Shown: positions 1 through 11,312 of the stretch, piece after piece | Numbering within the stretch: position 1 is the stretch's first letter | How the letters are laid out: each line of letters starts with the position of its first letter | From: Triops longicaudatus | Lineage: Eukaryota > Arthropoda > Branchiopoda > Notostraca > Triopsidae | Reading direction: 5' to 3' | Assembly (NCBI GenBank): GCA_022885665.1 | Contig: JAGQDJ010000635.1 | Location: 1-64,000 of the forward strand | Length of the DNA stretch: 64,000 nt | Notes under the pieces: generated by a model | Database searches by the model: none | The model's input: only the letters and a program-made list of their open reading frames with translations | What the model was told of the DNA's origin: nothing | Program-made: the position numbers and the translations under genes

Positions 1-1036
1 ATATATATAAAATGAAAATAAAATAAATGAAAACAAATGAAAATAAATAAAAAATAAAATAATTACGATTCAGGTCGTTTCGGAATTTTTCAATTCCGAA
101 GTATTTTGCTAAAGTATTTCCTTCTGGTGCAAAAAGGTGTTGTGTTTATTCAACAGCCTGTTGCGAATTATTATATTAATTATAATTAATTGTGTAACGA
201 ATTAGCTACAGTATTTTTTACGAGTGGCCGTTAGCGATACTGGCATCCGTGGAAGAGGATCTCACCCGTAATTCGGCTTTAGTGTTTTCCTCCTGCATAC
301 GTGTAGATTACTATTAATGATGAATGACCAAATCTGTAATATTAGATTCGTTTTTTTATCAATGGTTCACAGCTGCGGTCGTCGAGGCGGTTTTTTACGT
401 TGCATGAACCAAATAAAAGCGTATGCAGGACATGTGAGACTCACTAGTCTGTTGTCCTAGGTTTTAATGTATTATATCGTAACACTTTTTTTATTAGTGA
501 AAACATAACAGGACATCTGTACTGAAACGTGAGTAATATAACGGTAGAATTATGTGCAATAAAACGTTGCAATGTTACAGTGCCCAATCTCGCGTATTTC
601 GCGTACGCATTTTTTTTCAGAAAAAAAAATCTAATTGTTATCCATACTTCCGATACACTGTTATATAAAAGTTATCATATAACCCACATATAAGAGTTAT
701 TGTATGCACCACATTGAGCTATGTTTACTGATTTTGTCAGACTTTTTATATCTTTGAGCTCGTTCGCATTTACAGCGGTGACAATGGAGTATTATTGTTC
801 CGTTGGCAGTTTACATCACCTAAAATGAATTTTATTTACAATAGTCTGCCACCTTCCCACGCAATGCTTTATTATCTCTATCATAATATTACTTTACAGC
901 TGTTTTCGGTATTGATATTGTGTCTGCAATGTTACTCACTACAATATCTTATCTATTATTAACCACATCTGGATTTTGTTGTAAAACTTGATTGTAATCC
1001 ATTAATAATTGTTATTTTCTTATTTCTTTCCTGCAG
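1..1036 (+). other. Intron of Galpha-s (no coding seen)
   Basis: AT-rich stretch with stops in all frames. It ends in a good 3' splice site (TTTCCTGCAG) just before the first recognisable Galpha-s exon. The upstream Galpha-s exons (P-loop, helical domain) are not visible, so they must lie before the window and this is most likely one long intron. Confidence 0.6.
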
Positions 1037-2433
1037 GATATCCTTCGGTGTCGTGTCCTGACGTCCGGCATCTTTGAAACTCGTTTCCAAGTGGATAAAG
1101 TTAATTTTCAGTAAGTGTCACCACAAATGTCTTTTCCAGAAAAGTATTTGCACACACAACACGTGTGGACATTGCTTTCAATTGGTGTGTGTCCTTGTCT
1201 CTTGTTTCATTTTCTCCCGCAGTATGTTTGATGTGGGTGGCCAAAGAGACGAACGTCGTAAGTGGATCCAGTGCTTTAACGACGTGACGGCCATCATCTT
1301 TGTTACCGCTTGCTCCTCCTATAACATGGTCCTCAGGGAGGACCCCAGTCAGAACAGGTTAAGAGAATCCTTGGACTTGTTCAAGTCCATATGGAACAAC
1401 AGGTAACGCTTCCTTTTGTCGTCTTGTTTTTCATTACCCTGAACCGAATTGGAGCAAAAAGGGTGGGATTGGGGGGGTGAGAGGATGAGGGAGACAAGCA
1501 AGAAGAGGAGAACTACCGTAAATCCTCTAGTAGTATTGATTTTATATGGAGCAAAAAGGGGATACGCACATCGCATGGAGCAAGGGAACTAATATTAGGC
1601 CTTGTTTCTTCCCCCCACGCACAGGTGGCTGCGCACGATCTCTGTGATTTTATTCCTGAACAAACAAGATTTGCTGGCCGAGAAAGTGCGAGCCAACAAG
1701 TCACGGTTAGAGGAATATTTCCCGGATTTTAGTCGCTATGCCACGCCCCTAGATGCCGCAGCAGAGCCCGGAGAAGAGGCCGAGGTCGTGCGCGCCAAGT
1801 ATTTCATAAGAGACGAGTTCTTGGTAAGTTTCCCTTATGAAATCAAAATAGCCTCTAATCATCATTAAAATTACAACACATTTTTATTTTGTGTATTTTT
1901 TCTTCTTTTTTTAATTTCATTTGTATGTAATTTTTTAAAATTCTATTTTTATTTCATTTTTGCCATATTTAAAAAAAAAACTATTTTTATTTAAATTCTT
2001 TTAAATGCTTTTATTTCGTTTATTATTATGTATTTCTACTAAATCATTTTAATAATTTACACGTCTGATAGTGTTCTCTATTTTATCTATTTATTTTTGG
2101 TAATTTTTTGAATATTTTTGATATTTTTTTGAATATTTTTGATAATTTTTTGAATATTTTTGATAATTTTTTTTTTAATATTTTTTGGTAATTTTTATGT
2201 GTAACTTCATTTATTTTGGTGTATTTATTTTTGGTAATTTTTATTAATCTAATTTTTGTTTTTCTTTCGGACGGATTGGAAAACAGCGTATCAGTACCGC
2301 GTCGGGGGACGGGAAACATTATTGCTACCCTCATTTCACGTGTGCGGTGGATACGGAGAACATTCGGCGTGTATTTAACGACTGTCGCGACATAATTCAG
2401 CGTATGCATCTTCGGCAGTACGAGCTATTGTGA
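1037..2433 (+). CDS. Gnas/Galphas: G protein alpha-s subunit, 3' exons (partial)
   Basis: Stimulatory heterotrimeric G-protein alpha subunit, which couples receptors to adenylyl cyclase at the plasma membrane. Four coding exons are present: 1037-1110, 1223-1402, 1625-1823 and 2287-2433, with consistent phases (2, 2, 0). They encode the Ras-like domain from the linker preceding switch I to the C-terminus. Seen directly: [12 protein letters not shown] (switch I; the Arg-Val-Leu-Thr-Ser-Gly segment is the cholera-toxin-type region), [12 protein letters not shown] (switch II, catalytic Gln), [11 protein letters not shown] (the NKQD guanine-specificity motif), [10 protein letters not shown] (TCA base contact) and the Gs-type C-terminus RQYELL, which decides receptor coupling. 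That tail separates it from Gi/o (which end CGLF) and Gq. The 5' exons lie outside the window. Essentially certain as Galpha-s. Confidence 0.97.
2094..2180. repeat. AT-rich tandem repeat in last Galpha-s intron
   Basis: About three to four head-to-tail copies of a roughly 22-bp unit of the form TTTTTTGAATATTTTTGATAA lie in the intron before the terminal exon. Copies differ by small indels in the T runs. A simple intronic minisatellite; no function suggested. Confidence 0.7.
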
Positions 2434-4300
2434 TGGAAGGCTTTAAGCAACGTAAGAAGGATGAAGCACGGAGAAACAAACTTTCTAACACAAAAACATC
2501 AACAACAACAAAAACCATCCCCTCCAAAATTTTGTCAAAAAAACTCGTTCTTAGCCTGCTCCCGAAATTCCCCGTCCCAGCCTGCATGTTTTTCAAGCCG
2601 CACAAGTCACCTGAATGAGGAAATCACCCCAAATTTTGGAAAAAATCGAGGAAGATGTCAGAAAATCGCTCATCCTCTTCCCCAAGAAAGGGCCAGAAAA
2701 CACTTCCTGGAAGGATGGAACACTTTTATGGAATAATCCAAGCCACGGTTTTTGTATCGGACTGGACATTGACGTTACCAACCGAGAGGAAGAAAAATTT
2801 TCGGGGAATGGACTTTATGTGAGGGGGAAGCAAAAAATGTTGCAGAAAAAATCAGTGTTGGTGTGTGTGGTGTTCTTTTTTTTTTTAAATGACCGATCTA
2901 TCTTTTTCAGCTGAACAGAAACCAACAAAATAGCATTTTTTTTAATTCGGTGCAACAAATTGATTATGCTAACTTTTTCTCAAGGCTGCGTAGCCCATTT
3001 TTTCGTTTCTTGGAAAAAAATTGTAAGAATTGCGAACAAGTCTTGAATATGGCGTGTCCATATTGATGGGCAAGTTTTATTGAAATTTTATTCTGTACAA
3101 GAGGCTAATCTCTCGCTCCATCCCTTTTTAGAACACCCTCAAAGAGTTTAGCGATTTTTTTTGGAAGAAAAAGAAAAAAGCCTGGAGTTTGTTCAGGTTC
3201 TATGTGTTCATTACGTAGGGCAGTTAGTATCCCCCGCAAAAGTATCCCCGCAGTTAACGTTTTTAACCCCGCCCTTCGACTTGTGGAAGCTGATTTTTTC
3301 TTAGTTCAGCGTTTCTTACATTGTCAAACCGTCTGCCAAGTTTTACTTTTTAATTTATTTGAACCGATTTTGTGGCTGCTACGGAGAAAGCAACTTAGGC
3401 ATTTTGCACAAAGATTTCTTTCCCGGTTCAGACAAACAAAATAATTGCATCGTGGTGGGAGAATCTACAGCGTAATTGAAAGAAAGATGGCGAATGGTTT
3501 TACTTTTTTATAGTTTGATTGTGGAATATCGGGCTACGCCTCCTTTTTTGGGGGTTGAACCCCGCTCCCTTTTCTTTACCCCCGTGAATCTCGCTTTCGA
3601 AGAAGGGATTTTACAAAAAGTAAAGAAAATACCCGAAACCTGAGGAAATTTTGTTTATATTTTATTCCCCACAACCGGACGTTTGTCTTTTTGTTTTACG
3701 TTGCGTTTTGCATTAGTCGAACCGTGTGCCATGGCCAGTGGACTTGTTAATTGGAGACAAGTGGAGTGAAACCTAAAGCAACTGGTTGTCCTTTTTGCCA
3801 TAGATTTTTGGTTGTGACCTTTTTTCGTTGCAAACTCGAAGCATAAAGCACGTTTATTCTCACGGTCATATTTTGTAAATTTTCTAGCATGATCTTTATT
3901 CCCCTCCCACCTGTCTCCCTTTCGTCCACTTTTATATGCAGTGCAAAACTTTGTGACTTGTAGTTTGGCTTTACTCTAAAATCTCCCTGTTTGTTTGGGT
4001 ATCAAGACAAAAAAATCAGCAGCTAATTTTTTTAGTAAATTTCGGACGCATCACAAAGCTACACGTTTGAGAAATCTTAGGGACTGATATTATTTTTACA
4101 GGAAACAAAGAGGGAAGATTTTTTTTTTAGTATTGACCCCAGCATCCTATTATCTCCCTTTACACCCCCGAAACCCCCCCTGGCCTTTTTTCGCCTGTTT
4201 TCCCCGAAAAACTTAACTCTTGCCGATGTTTTATGTTACAAGAAAATGAAAGGAGTGGCTGCTGTATATTGTGTAACTGTGAATAAAGTTTAATATGTCA
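2434..4300 (+). other. Probable Galpha-s 3' UTR
   Basis: No convincing ORF (the longest, near 2430-2740, are short and unlike known proteins). The first good poly(A) signal, AATAAA, is at 4282-4287, which would make a 3' UTR of about 1.85 kb. T-rich and U-run rich throughout. Assignment to Galpha-s rests on orientation and the absence of another + strand gene. Confidence 0.5.
4282..4287 (+). terminator. Poly(A) signal AATAAA
   Basis: Canonical hexamer in the sequence GTGAATAAAGTTTAATATG; the first good candidate downstream of the Galpha-s stop codon. Confidence 0.5.
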
Positions 4301-5445
4301 TCTTCCTATCGCAGACGACGGCGGTGCGTGTACAAAATAAGTCGTAAGCGATTTTGTAGGCCTATAGGTCTTTACTAAATTCACTAAAGTCATCTAAGGA
4401 AGTCGCAGAAACTACAGATTTGCCATTTTACGTACTGGACCCTTCACTTCGGTCAACAAAGGAAACACACATAGTGCAGTGAGAAGATTTTTTTCCTGGA
4501 CGGTAAAACTGCGCATTTCTCATCCGCGGGCAAGGTAGGCACTAGGTGGAGTCACCGTCGCTATATGAGTGTGGTACCGTGGGTGCCAAATTGCTCGTAA
4601 AGGAGTCATTTATACATTAATGTACGTGGTATTTCTGTGTGTATCCAACATTTACGGCTATTGTGGAGCTAAAGCGCTTATGATTATATTTGTGGCGATG
4701 CGTTTAATTCCCGGGGTATCAATCCCCCTCCCCAAATTTTTATTTTAGAATGGAAAGGTAAGAGAAACGTTAAGTTGTAAAAAATGATGATAATAATAAT
4801 AATAATATACGACCCTAAAAACATTCTAAGGGCATGTGGCCGGAAGTGAAGGGAACCGGAAACGAATACGTAGCCTAAGCTTAATAAAATACTCGTAAGA
4901 TAATTGTAGGACATGAAGACGCGTACCGTACTAGAGATATTAAGTAAACTGCCAAGCGCGATGTCCTTTTGTTTGTTAAGTGTTCGTTTTGAAACCTAGA
5001 ACGTTGGTTTTTTCCTCATATCCGAGCCTACCTCCCGCTGTGTGAAATATTTGCTTATTAAAGTCCACTTATACAGCTTTAATTTTCGCAATTCTGATTC
5101 GCCGTTATTTCCTTTTAATTAAGTCGCTAATTGCTCTTTTAAACAAGTTTCGTCAAGTCCGCAATTGGAAAAGTTTCTATCTTTGTATACCGTTATATTT
5201 TGCTACACGCACATTAATTTTGCAATTTAAATACTTTGGCATTAACTATAACTCTTAAAATCTGCCAAAAAAGATTATTGCATTCCAAGCGGGCATCACT
5301 ACCCTATTCTTCAGCTTTGCAGAAATGCCCTTAGGCTCCGTAGGGGTTCACGTGCACCCAAGACGGGGGATCCCAGTTACCAGTCGGTTCTGATTAGTTG
5401 CCATAGCGAGCACCAGGAACGCTTGGTTTCATTGACTCCCAGTAA
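4301..5445. other. Intergenic, no gene seen
   Basis: AT-rich spacer with a short (TAA)n run near 4785-4806. No ORF with homology, splice-flanked exon or RNA gene could be supported. Confidence 0.5.
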
Positions 5446-5606
5446 GCCTTTTCCAGCGAGAGAACAATTGTGCTGTGCCACCGTTGTGCGAGAGCCAGTC
5501 TGTTCCACATAGCAGCCAAAAGGCTTGTTTGGATTCGGTTGGCTGGAACATAGAATAGGCTGACCCTCGCACAGCGGTGGCACAGCACAACATCGTTGGA
5601 AAAGGC
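5446..5606. repeat. Imperfect foldback (inverted repeat), ~70-bp arms
   Basis: The left arm starting GCCTTTTCCAGCGAGAGAAC and the reverse complement of the right arm (starting GCCTTTTCCAACGATG) align along about 70 bp, including an exact TTGTGCTGTGCCACCG core and GTGCGAG. A few mismatches and a 6-nt gap separate them, and the apex is short (about 20-30 nt). Either strand would fold into a long imperfect hairpin. It is more GC-rich than its flanks. It could be a MITE or foldback element, or a hairpin RNA precursor; the sequence alone does not decide. Confidence 0.75.
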
Positions 5607-5802
5607 CTAGTACCGCGCGTGACAGTGTTTACAAACTATACCATTGCCAATGCTGCAAGGGTCGTGCAAATAATAATGATCGCAAATGAAGTTGAGCAGG
5701 TGTAGCAAGTAAAGCTTTATTTTTTTTTTCAACCATTCCTATCTCTTATGCAAGTCTTTATCTTAGGATTGTGAGCATAAATCCCTTTAAACGTCTACAA
5801 AC

Positions 5803-7985
5803 ATGAAACTACTCCAAGCGCTCGCTATCGGTGTCTTATTGTCTGTCATTACCGTTTTTGCCAACGAAACGCCGGAAAATGGACCTGCAATTTTATCTAG
5901 TCTTTCTAACAACAGTAGCACAGTTTTGTCTTCAAATTCAGCGTCTCCCACCGTAGCCCCTGTGGGAAATGTCGTCCTGTAAGCAAGTATTTATTTGTTA
6001 AAAAATAATAAATCTAGAAACAGAAAATAATTAAAATAAGCAACAGAATAATTGCGTTTGTAACGATTTTCGCTTTTACTGCCTTATTTTAGCCTGGCTA
6101 CAAACACTACCACGGTTACTTCCGTTACTCAAGACGGGGAGGTTTCTTTGCCCGTAAAAGGAGCTGCAGAAGAAGAACATCATAGTTCCATGGCTATATT
6201 TCTTGTTCTTTGTCTTTTAGGTAAAAGAGAAAATCAGTAGAACAAAAATTATAAAGAATTTTGGCGCAAAAATATCGTAACTGTACCAATTTCAAACTTA
6301 CTAAATCGTTTTAAGTGCTCATTGTAAAGTAAATTACAAAAAATACCTTTAATTAACTTACTACTGTACAAAGAAGGTAAAAAGATGCTTTTGCGTCGTG
6401 AGAAAACGAAAAGAAAAAGTTGTAGTGAAGAACGTAGAGCGAAACCTTGTTATAATCTAGCTTTTTTCCCCCTCTTGCAGGACTCTGTATTCTCTTGATT
6501 CATACAATGCTCCATTTCAAATTCCATTACGTTCCCGAGAGTGTAGCCATCATCCTCATTGGTATAACATCTGCGTCTTTCCATTATAATAAGTCATGTC
6601 ATAGTTTATTATTCGCAGGTGCATCGGCTGGCTTGTTTTTAAAATTAATGTCGGACCAAAAAATTGCCAACTGGGAAAAGGAAGAAGCCTTTTCTCCAAC
6701 TGTCTTCTTTTTAATCCTCTTGCCGCCCATCATTTTTGAATCGGGTTACAATCTTCATAAAGTATACTGAAGTTCAAAGTTGACACAAAAACGAATAATG
6801 AATAAATAATGAAAAAAATAATCTTCCGGATTTTCGCAGGGTAATTTCTTTCAAAACATCGGCTCCATTATGGTTTTCGCCGTTTTCGGAACACTTATAT
6901 CAGCCTTAATTGTTGGAGGAGGGGTTTACTTTCTTGGTTTGGTAACGTATACTATTTTTCTAGAAAGATATTGATAGATAGATACATAATTTGGAATGAT
7001 CGCTAAAAATTATGCAAAATAGGCTGGAGTGGCATATCGTCTGAACTTTGTAGAAAGTTTCGCATTCGGTTCCTTAATTTCTGCCGTCGACCCGGTGGCG
7101 ACCTTAGCTATTTTTCAAGCCTTGGATGTCGATCCTGTGTTAAATATGCTTGTTTTCGGCGAAAGCATCATGAATGACGCAGTATCAATTGTTCTTACGA
7201 GGTAACTTTGCATAACTTTATAAAAGTTTATTTAATTGTCCCGTGTTTAGTACGGTATTGGAACTTGGATCACCTCATCTTGGGCCACTGTCACCAGGCC
7301 AGGCAGCTGTACACGTGATCAACCGTTTCTGCATAATGTTCTTTGCGTCAGCTGCCATTGGAGTTGTCTTTGCCCTATCAAGTGCATTAATATCCTTTTA
7401 TAACAAGAATCACCGTTTTCAGTGTTTTTAGAATATCATTGTATTTTTATTGTATTTTTAAAATCAAATTTAAGTTTATAATATTTTCAACACTATTATT
7501 ACATGAAACCTGTATACTTTGTTGTGATAATCCTTAACCTCTAAGCACTTGTTAAAGTATGTGCATCTTCGAAAAAATCCGTCCTTAGAATTTGGAATGA
7601 TGTTGGTATTTACGTATACGCCTTATGCTTTGGCTGAAGGATTGCATTTATCCGGTAAATAAAAGAAATATTAACTTACTATGAATTCAGTAAGTACTAA
7701 ATAATTTCATCTTATTCATTAGGAATTATGGCTATTCTGTTCTGCGGTATTGTGATGTCACATTACACGCACTACAATCTGTCACCTATAACGCAAATTA
7801 CTATGCAGCAAACTATGCGAACAGTCTCCTTTGCAGCAGGTACAGTTAAATAATGATTAAATGTATACTTAAGTACTGCAAACGTACATAGATAAATTCG
7901 TTGTCGTATTCATGGGCAATCTTTTTCGATTCGGTCGTTGTTACACTTTATAATCATTCATATTAGACGTAAATGAGAATAATAA

Positions 7986-8016
<31 letters not shown>

Positions 8017-8924
8017 AGAAACTTGCGTGTTTGCCTACTTGGGGCTCGGGATATTCAGTTTTCCACACAAGTTGGAACCTGCTTTGGTTATCTGGAGCAT
8101 AGTGTTGTGTCTAGTTGGTCGCGCCTTGAATATTTATCCCCTGTCGTCCATGCTGAATCGGTTCAGAGAGCACAAGATCAACAGTAGGATGATGTTTATA
8201 ATGTGGTTTAGCGGTAAGAAAGGGGTAAATTCCTAGAATTCAGTAATTGAATTCTCTTTTCTAGGATTGCGAGGTGCAATTGCTTACGCTCTGTCGCTTC
8301 ATTTAGAGTTTGAAACGGAGAAAAGAAGGGTCATAGTTACGACCACGCTTGTGATAGTTTTGTTTACCATTCTTGTCTTGGGAGGATCCACCATGCCTTT
8401 GCTGAAAGTATGGGACATCAAGACTCTACTAACGTTCAATTTTTTATTTTGAATATTATATGAAAAATCTTTCTAGTTTCTGGAAGCGAAGAAGACGAGA
8501 GCGAAACAGTATAGACGGGGAAGAAGGAAATCGAAAAGCGTGTCTCTGAGTAAGACGCAGAAAATGGTAAGTAAATGTACATTTAAAGCCACGCTGTGTA
8601 TTTAAAGCATTTCGTACGGACAATTCTCATCTTTTCTTGTTCTTCTGCACGAAATTACAGGATAAACCTGTTGAATCGGAACCATTGTCGGAAATGACCG
8701 AAGAAGAACTCGACGTCAGTATAGCCAACCAACGTTTAAGCGGTTTCACCAAGTTCGATATGCGTTATTTGGTGCCTCTGTTCACGCATCGCTTTTCGCA
8801 GCAAGAACTCAAGGACTGCCGTATGCAGATGAGTCATCTAGCCAATCAGTGGTACGAAGCCGTAAGAGCGAACCCCAGTAGTCCCGAGCTTTCTTCAGAG
8901 GAAGCGAATAATAACGCGAATTGA
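5803..8924 (+). CDS. Nhe8/SLC9A8: Sodium/hydrogen exchanger, NHE8 (SLC9A8) type
   Basis: Electroneutral Na+(K+)/H+ antiporter of endomembranes or apical membrane. Thirteen exons join in frame: 5803-5978, 6093-6220, 6481-6561, 6619-6761, 6840-6941, 7023-7201, 7251-7389, 7549-7654, 7723-7839, 8019-8213, 8265-8407, 8477-8566, 8661-8924, giving about 620 residues (human NHE8 is about 580). An N-terminal signal-like segment and an Asn/Ser/Thr-rich stretch precede the first core helix. Family landmarks read directly: LGLCILLIH, PPIIFESGYNLHKG (inhibitor-region helix, as in NHE8 FESGY), VDPVATLAIF, LVFGESIMNDAVSIVL (the ND ion-binding pair), MSHYTHYNLSP, FSFPHKLEPA, MFIMWFSGLRGAIAYALSL. The C-tail after GSTMPL is short and basic (KKTRAKQYRRGRRK), then ends with an NHE8-like LSEMTEEEL acidic segment. 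Intron 7 is a U12 AT-AC intron (separate entry). Faces UGT-1 tail to tail. Confidence 0.95.
7390..7548 (+). other. U12-type AT-AC intron in NHE8
   Basis: No GT donor gives a joined frame here. The sequence does contain ATATCCTTTT, a perfect minor-spliceosome AT-AC donor, then TCCTTAAC (7531-7538, the U12 branch consensus), then an AC acceptor 11 nt after the branch A. Removing it joins SSAL to LLKYVHLRK, aligning residue for residue with NHE8 (SALVLKHIDLRK). Confidence 0.93.
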
Positions 8925-9228
8925 TGAGTTTTGAGTTCTATGCAATTTATAATATGCGAGTTTTAGTATTAAATATTTGTTTAACATTTAAATTGTGCAA
9001 TATTTTATTCAGTAGGGAAGGGAAACTGATGAAGTGAGGATAAAAAATTATCTACAGGAAATATCAGGCGGTTTAAAAGTCCAGGCCGGTGACCTTATTG
9101 TATTTTCTATTATTATTTTTTAGAATCTTATTCCAGTAGCACAGAACTAGAGGTTAGTAGCCAAAATTAAGTTTCCGTAAATCATCAGAAAATGAAAACA
9201 TTTTATTTCGAATCGAGTGGCAAAACAA
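8925..9228. other. Convergent 3' region between NHE8 and UGT-1
   Basis: About 300 bp between two stop codons on opposite strands. ATTAAA at 8968-8973 (+) is a candidate NHE8 poly(A) signal. TTTATT at 9202-9207, read as AATAAA on the minus strand, lies 22 bp past the UGT-1 stop. No gene in between. Confidence 0.6.
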
Positions 9229-11312
9229 TTACATTTTCTTTTGCTTTAGCGAAATCTTTTTAGTTTGTTGCTGGCTCCGTACTGCTTTCTTAAGTTTCCA
9301 TAAGAGGAACACTAGAATAGCCAATGCAATATGGACTTCAGCGAAAACTAGTAAGATGACGTCTAGCGAGTAAATTTGGAGGTTGGCAAGGTCTTTGGCA
9401 GGGGATCGCAAATGCGGAGCTCCATGGTGGCGAATAAGGTACTCGACCCAGTACACTGATCTTTGCACTGCCGTTTCCGGTTGATCACGCAAAATCCTCG
9501 AAAGCTGCTTCACTTTTGAAGAATACCTTAGTACACGAAACATTAGATACTACTTTGAAAATTTCAATACTTTTTTTTTTTAATTTACGAGGGATTTGTA
9601 GCTACTGCCTGTATAGCCGCATAAAACTTTTCTTCCGTAACGTCATCCCAAGATAGATGAATAGCATAACCGTCTTGTGCTGCCTTGGCTGGAATAGAAT
9701 TCGGTGTTTTTAATTATAGAAAGCGTATAGTTTCGGAAGTTTTGTAGTTTACCTAAGTTTATAGTTTGATCTCCAGATATAGGCAAGCCAATCAGAGGAC
9801 AACCGTGGTAGACACTTTCTTGCGTGCTAAGTAACCCACCGTGTGTAACGAAAGCCTTAATTTTCTCGTGTCCTGTATTCACCGAAATTAGTGCAATGAA
9901 ATAATTAACACTTGAATCTAACCTTAAATCTAACACCTAAAAATCTAACAGAATGAAATTGTAAAACTATAACTTGTAAATGGATTTCTTAAGGTATAAC
10001 TGAAGTCAAGTTATTAAGGAATAAAATAAGGAATAAAATTATCGAATATTTTTTAATTCCGAAATTAATTTATTAACAAATAGTTAAATTCATACTTCGC
10101 AACGTTTTCGAAGCATTGATATAGCTCACCTAAGAGATCTTGCTGGGGAAGCCATGATGTCAGTCGGACGTTGTCGCTTAATCCTTCGATCCTCTCGTGC
10201 GTTTCCCATTTCCAAATGACGCGTTGAGGAATGCGGCTGAAAGCTTTAACGAAGATTTCGCGAACCTTCAATGGCATATCGACTCCACGTAAAATGGAGC
10301 CAAAGCTGACAATAATGAAACCGTGTTCTCCAGCACCGTTAATAAATTCTTCTAAATCCTGGAAAATTCGAATTTATTGAATATAGACTCGTTTTGTATG
10401 AATATGAATATGTATATTTAAATATCTTAACAAGTAGGTATTTCAGGTGTAGATATTTAAATGTCCTACTTGTGGTAACGGCTTCGCAGGTTTGCAATGC
10501 ATTGCTCCAACTTCGGAAATTGCAGGAGTTAAAGGAAATTGGTACGTAATGCTCGGATGTGTGTTTGTCAACAGGAAACTGACATTGTAATCAATGTCGC
10601 GGAGATCGGGCGTGTTCGGTAAATACTTACGAACGAAATTGTTCCATTGTGGCATCAAGACAAATTTGCGATAATAAATATTCGCTAAAGTTTTCCACGT
10701 ATTATCTAAACGCTCCAAGAAGCTCATTTGACTTGTGTAAGTTCCTTGGAACTCTGGTACGTAACTAAAAGCGTTCGGAGAGCCAATAGCGTCCAGTACC
10801 CAGGCAGGAGGTGCGCAAGTACTCAGATAAATAAACGGAACTTGGAATTGGTGTACCACTGGGAGCATGCATTCGTTAAAGAGCGCGTCGACAATAGCGA
10901 GATCGTACTTTTTGCTTTTGTCTTGCAAAAAGGCTTGAAATTCAGGATCGGTGTATGTAAGCTCGCAAACGGAAGTGACGAGGGGTAAGACTTTGCCCCA
11001 AAATTGAGACACTGAGGGACGACTGCCACCGAAGGGCATTTTTACATTTTTAAAAATCTCGGAGGACTTGGGAGGAGCTATTTCACGCACTCCAACGTTC
11101 TTCGAGGCTTCGCTGGGCGAAGGAGGGTGCGGACTTATGATAGTCAATTCGTGTCCACGTTGGGCTAATTCGTTGATCATCGGCATGAAAACGGCTTTAT
11201 GGCTTTTCGAAGCAAAGGCCAACAACACTAGAATGTTTGCACCTTGCACCCATTCCACGCAGGATACCAGCAGGCATACCGTTATCAAGGAAAACCACCG
11301 AATGCCCAGCAT
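9229..11312 (-). CDS. UDP-glycosyltransferase 1 (GT1 family)
   Basis: ER-lumenal enzyme that conjugates small lipophilic compounds with a UDP-sugar (detoxification). Exons, 5' to 3': 11312-10470, 10358-10130, 9872-9753, 9688-9589, 9526-9229; 529 residues. A signal peptide (hydrophobic LITVCLLVSCVEWVQG) is followed by ANILVLLAFASKSHK, whose His is the expected catalytic base; KYDLAIVDALFNECMLP carries the partnering Asp. Donor-sugar signature: WLPQQDLLGHEKIKAFVTHG then GLLSTQESVYHGCP and GDQTINL. A C-terminal membrane helix (YSLDVILLVFAEVHIALAIL) is followed by a basic cytosolic tail ending SLKQKKM, an ER-retention-like charge pattern. The start ATG abuts a 3' splice site (TTTTAG|ATG), implying a noncoding 5' exon. 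The three middle exons (229, 120, 100 nt) are the same size in all four UGT genes here. Confidence 0.95.

Noticed and set aside
5377..5588. Overlapping minus ORFs in the foldback
   Set aside because: Open only because of the GC-rich inverted repeat; the two frames repeat the same sequence antisense.
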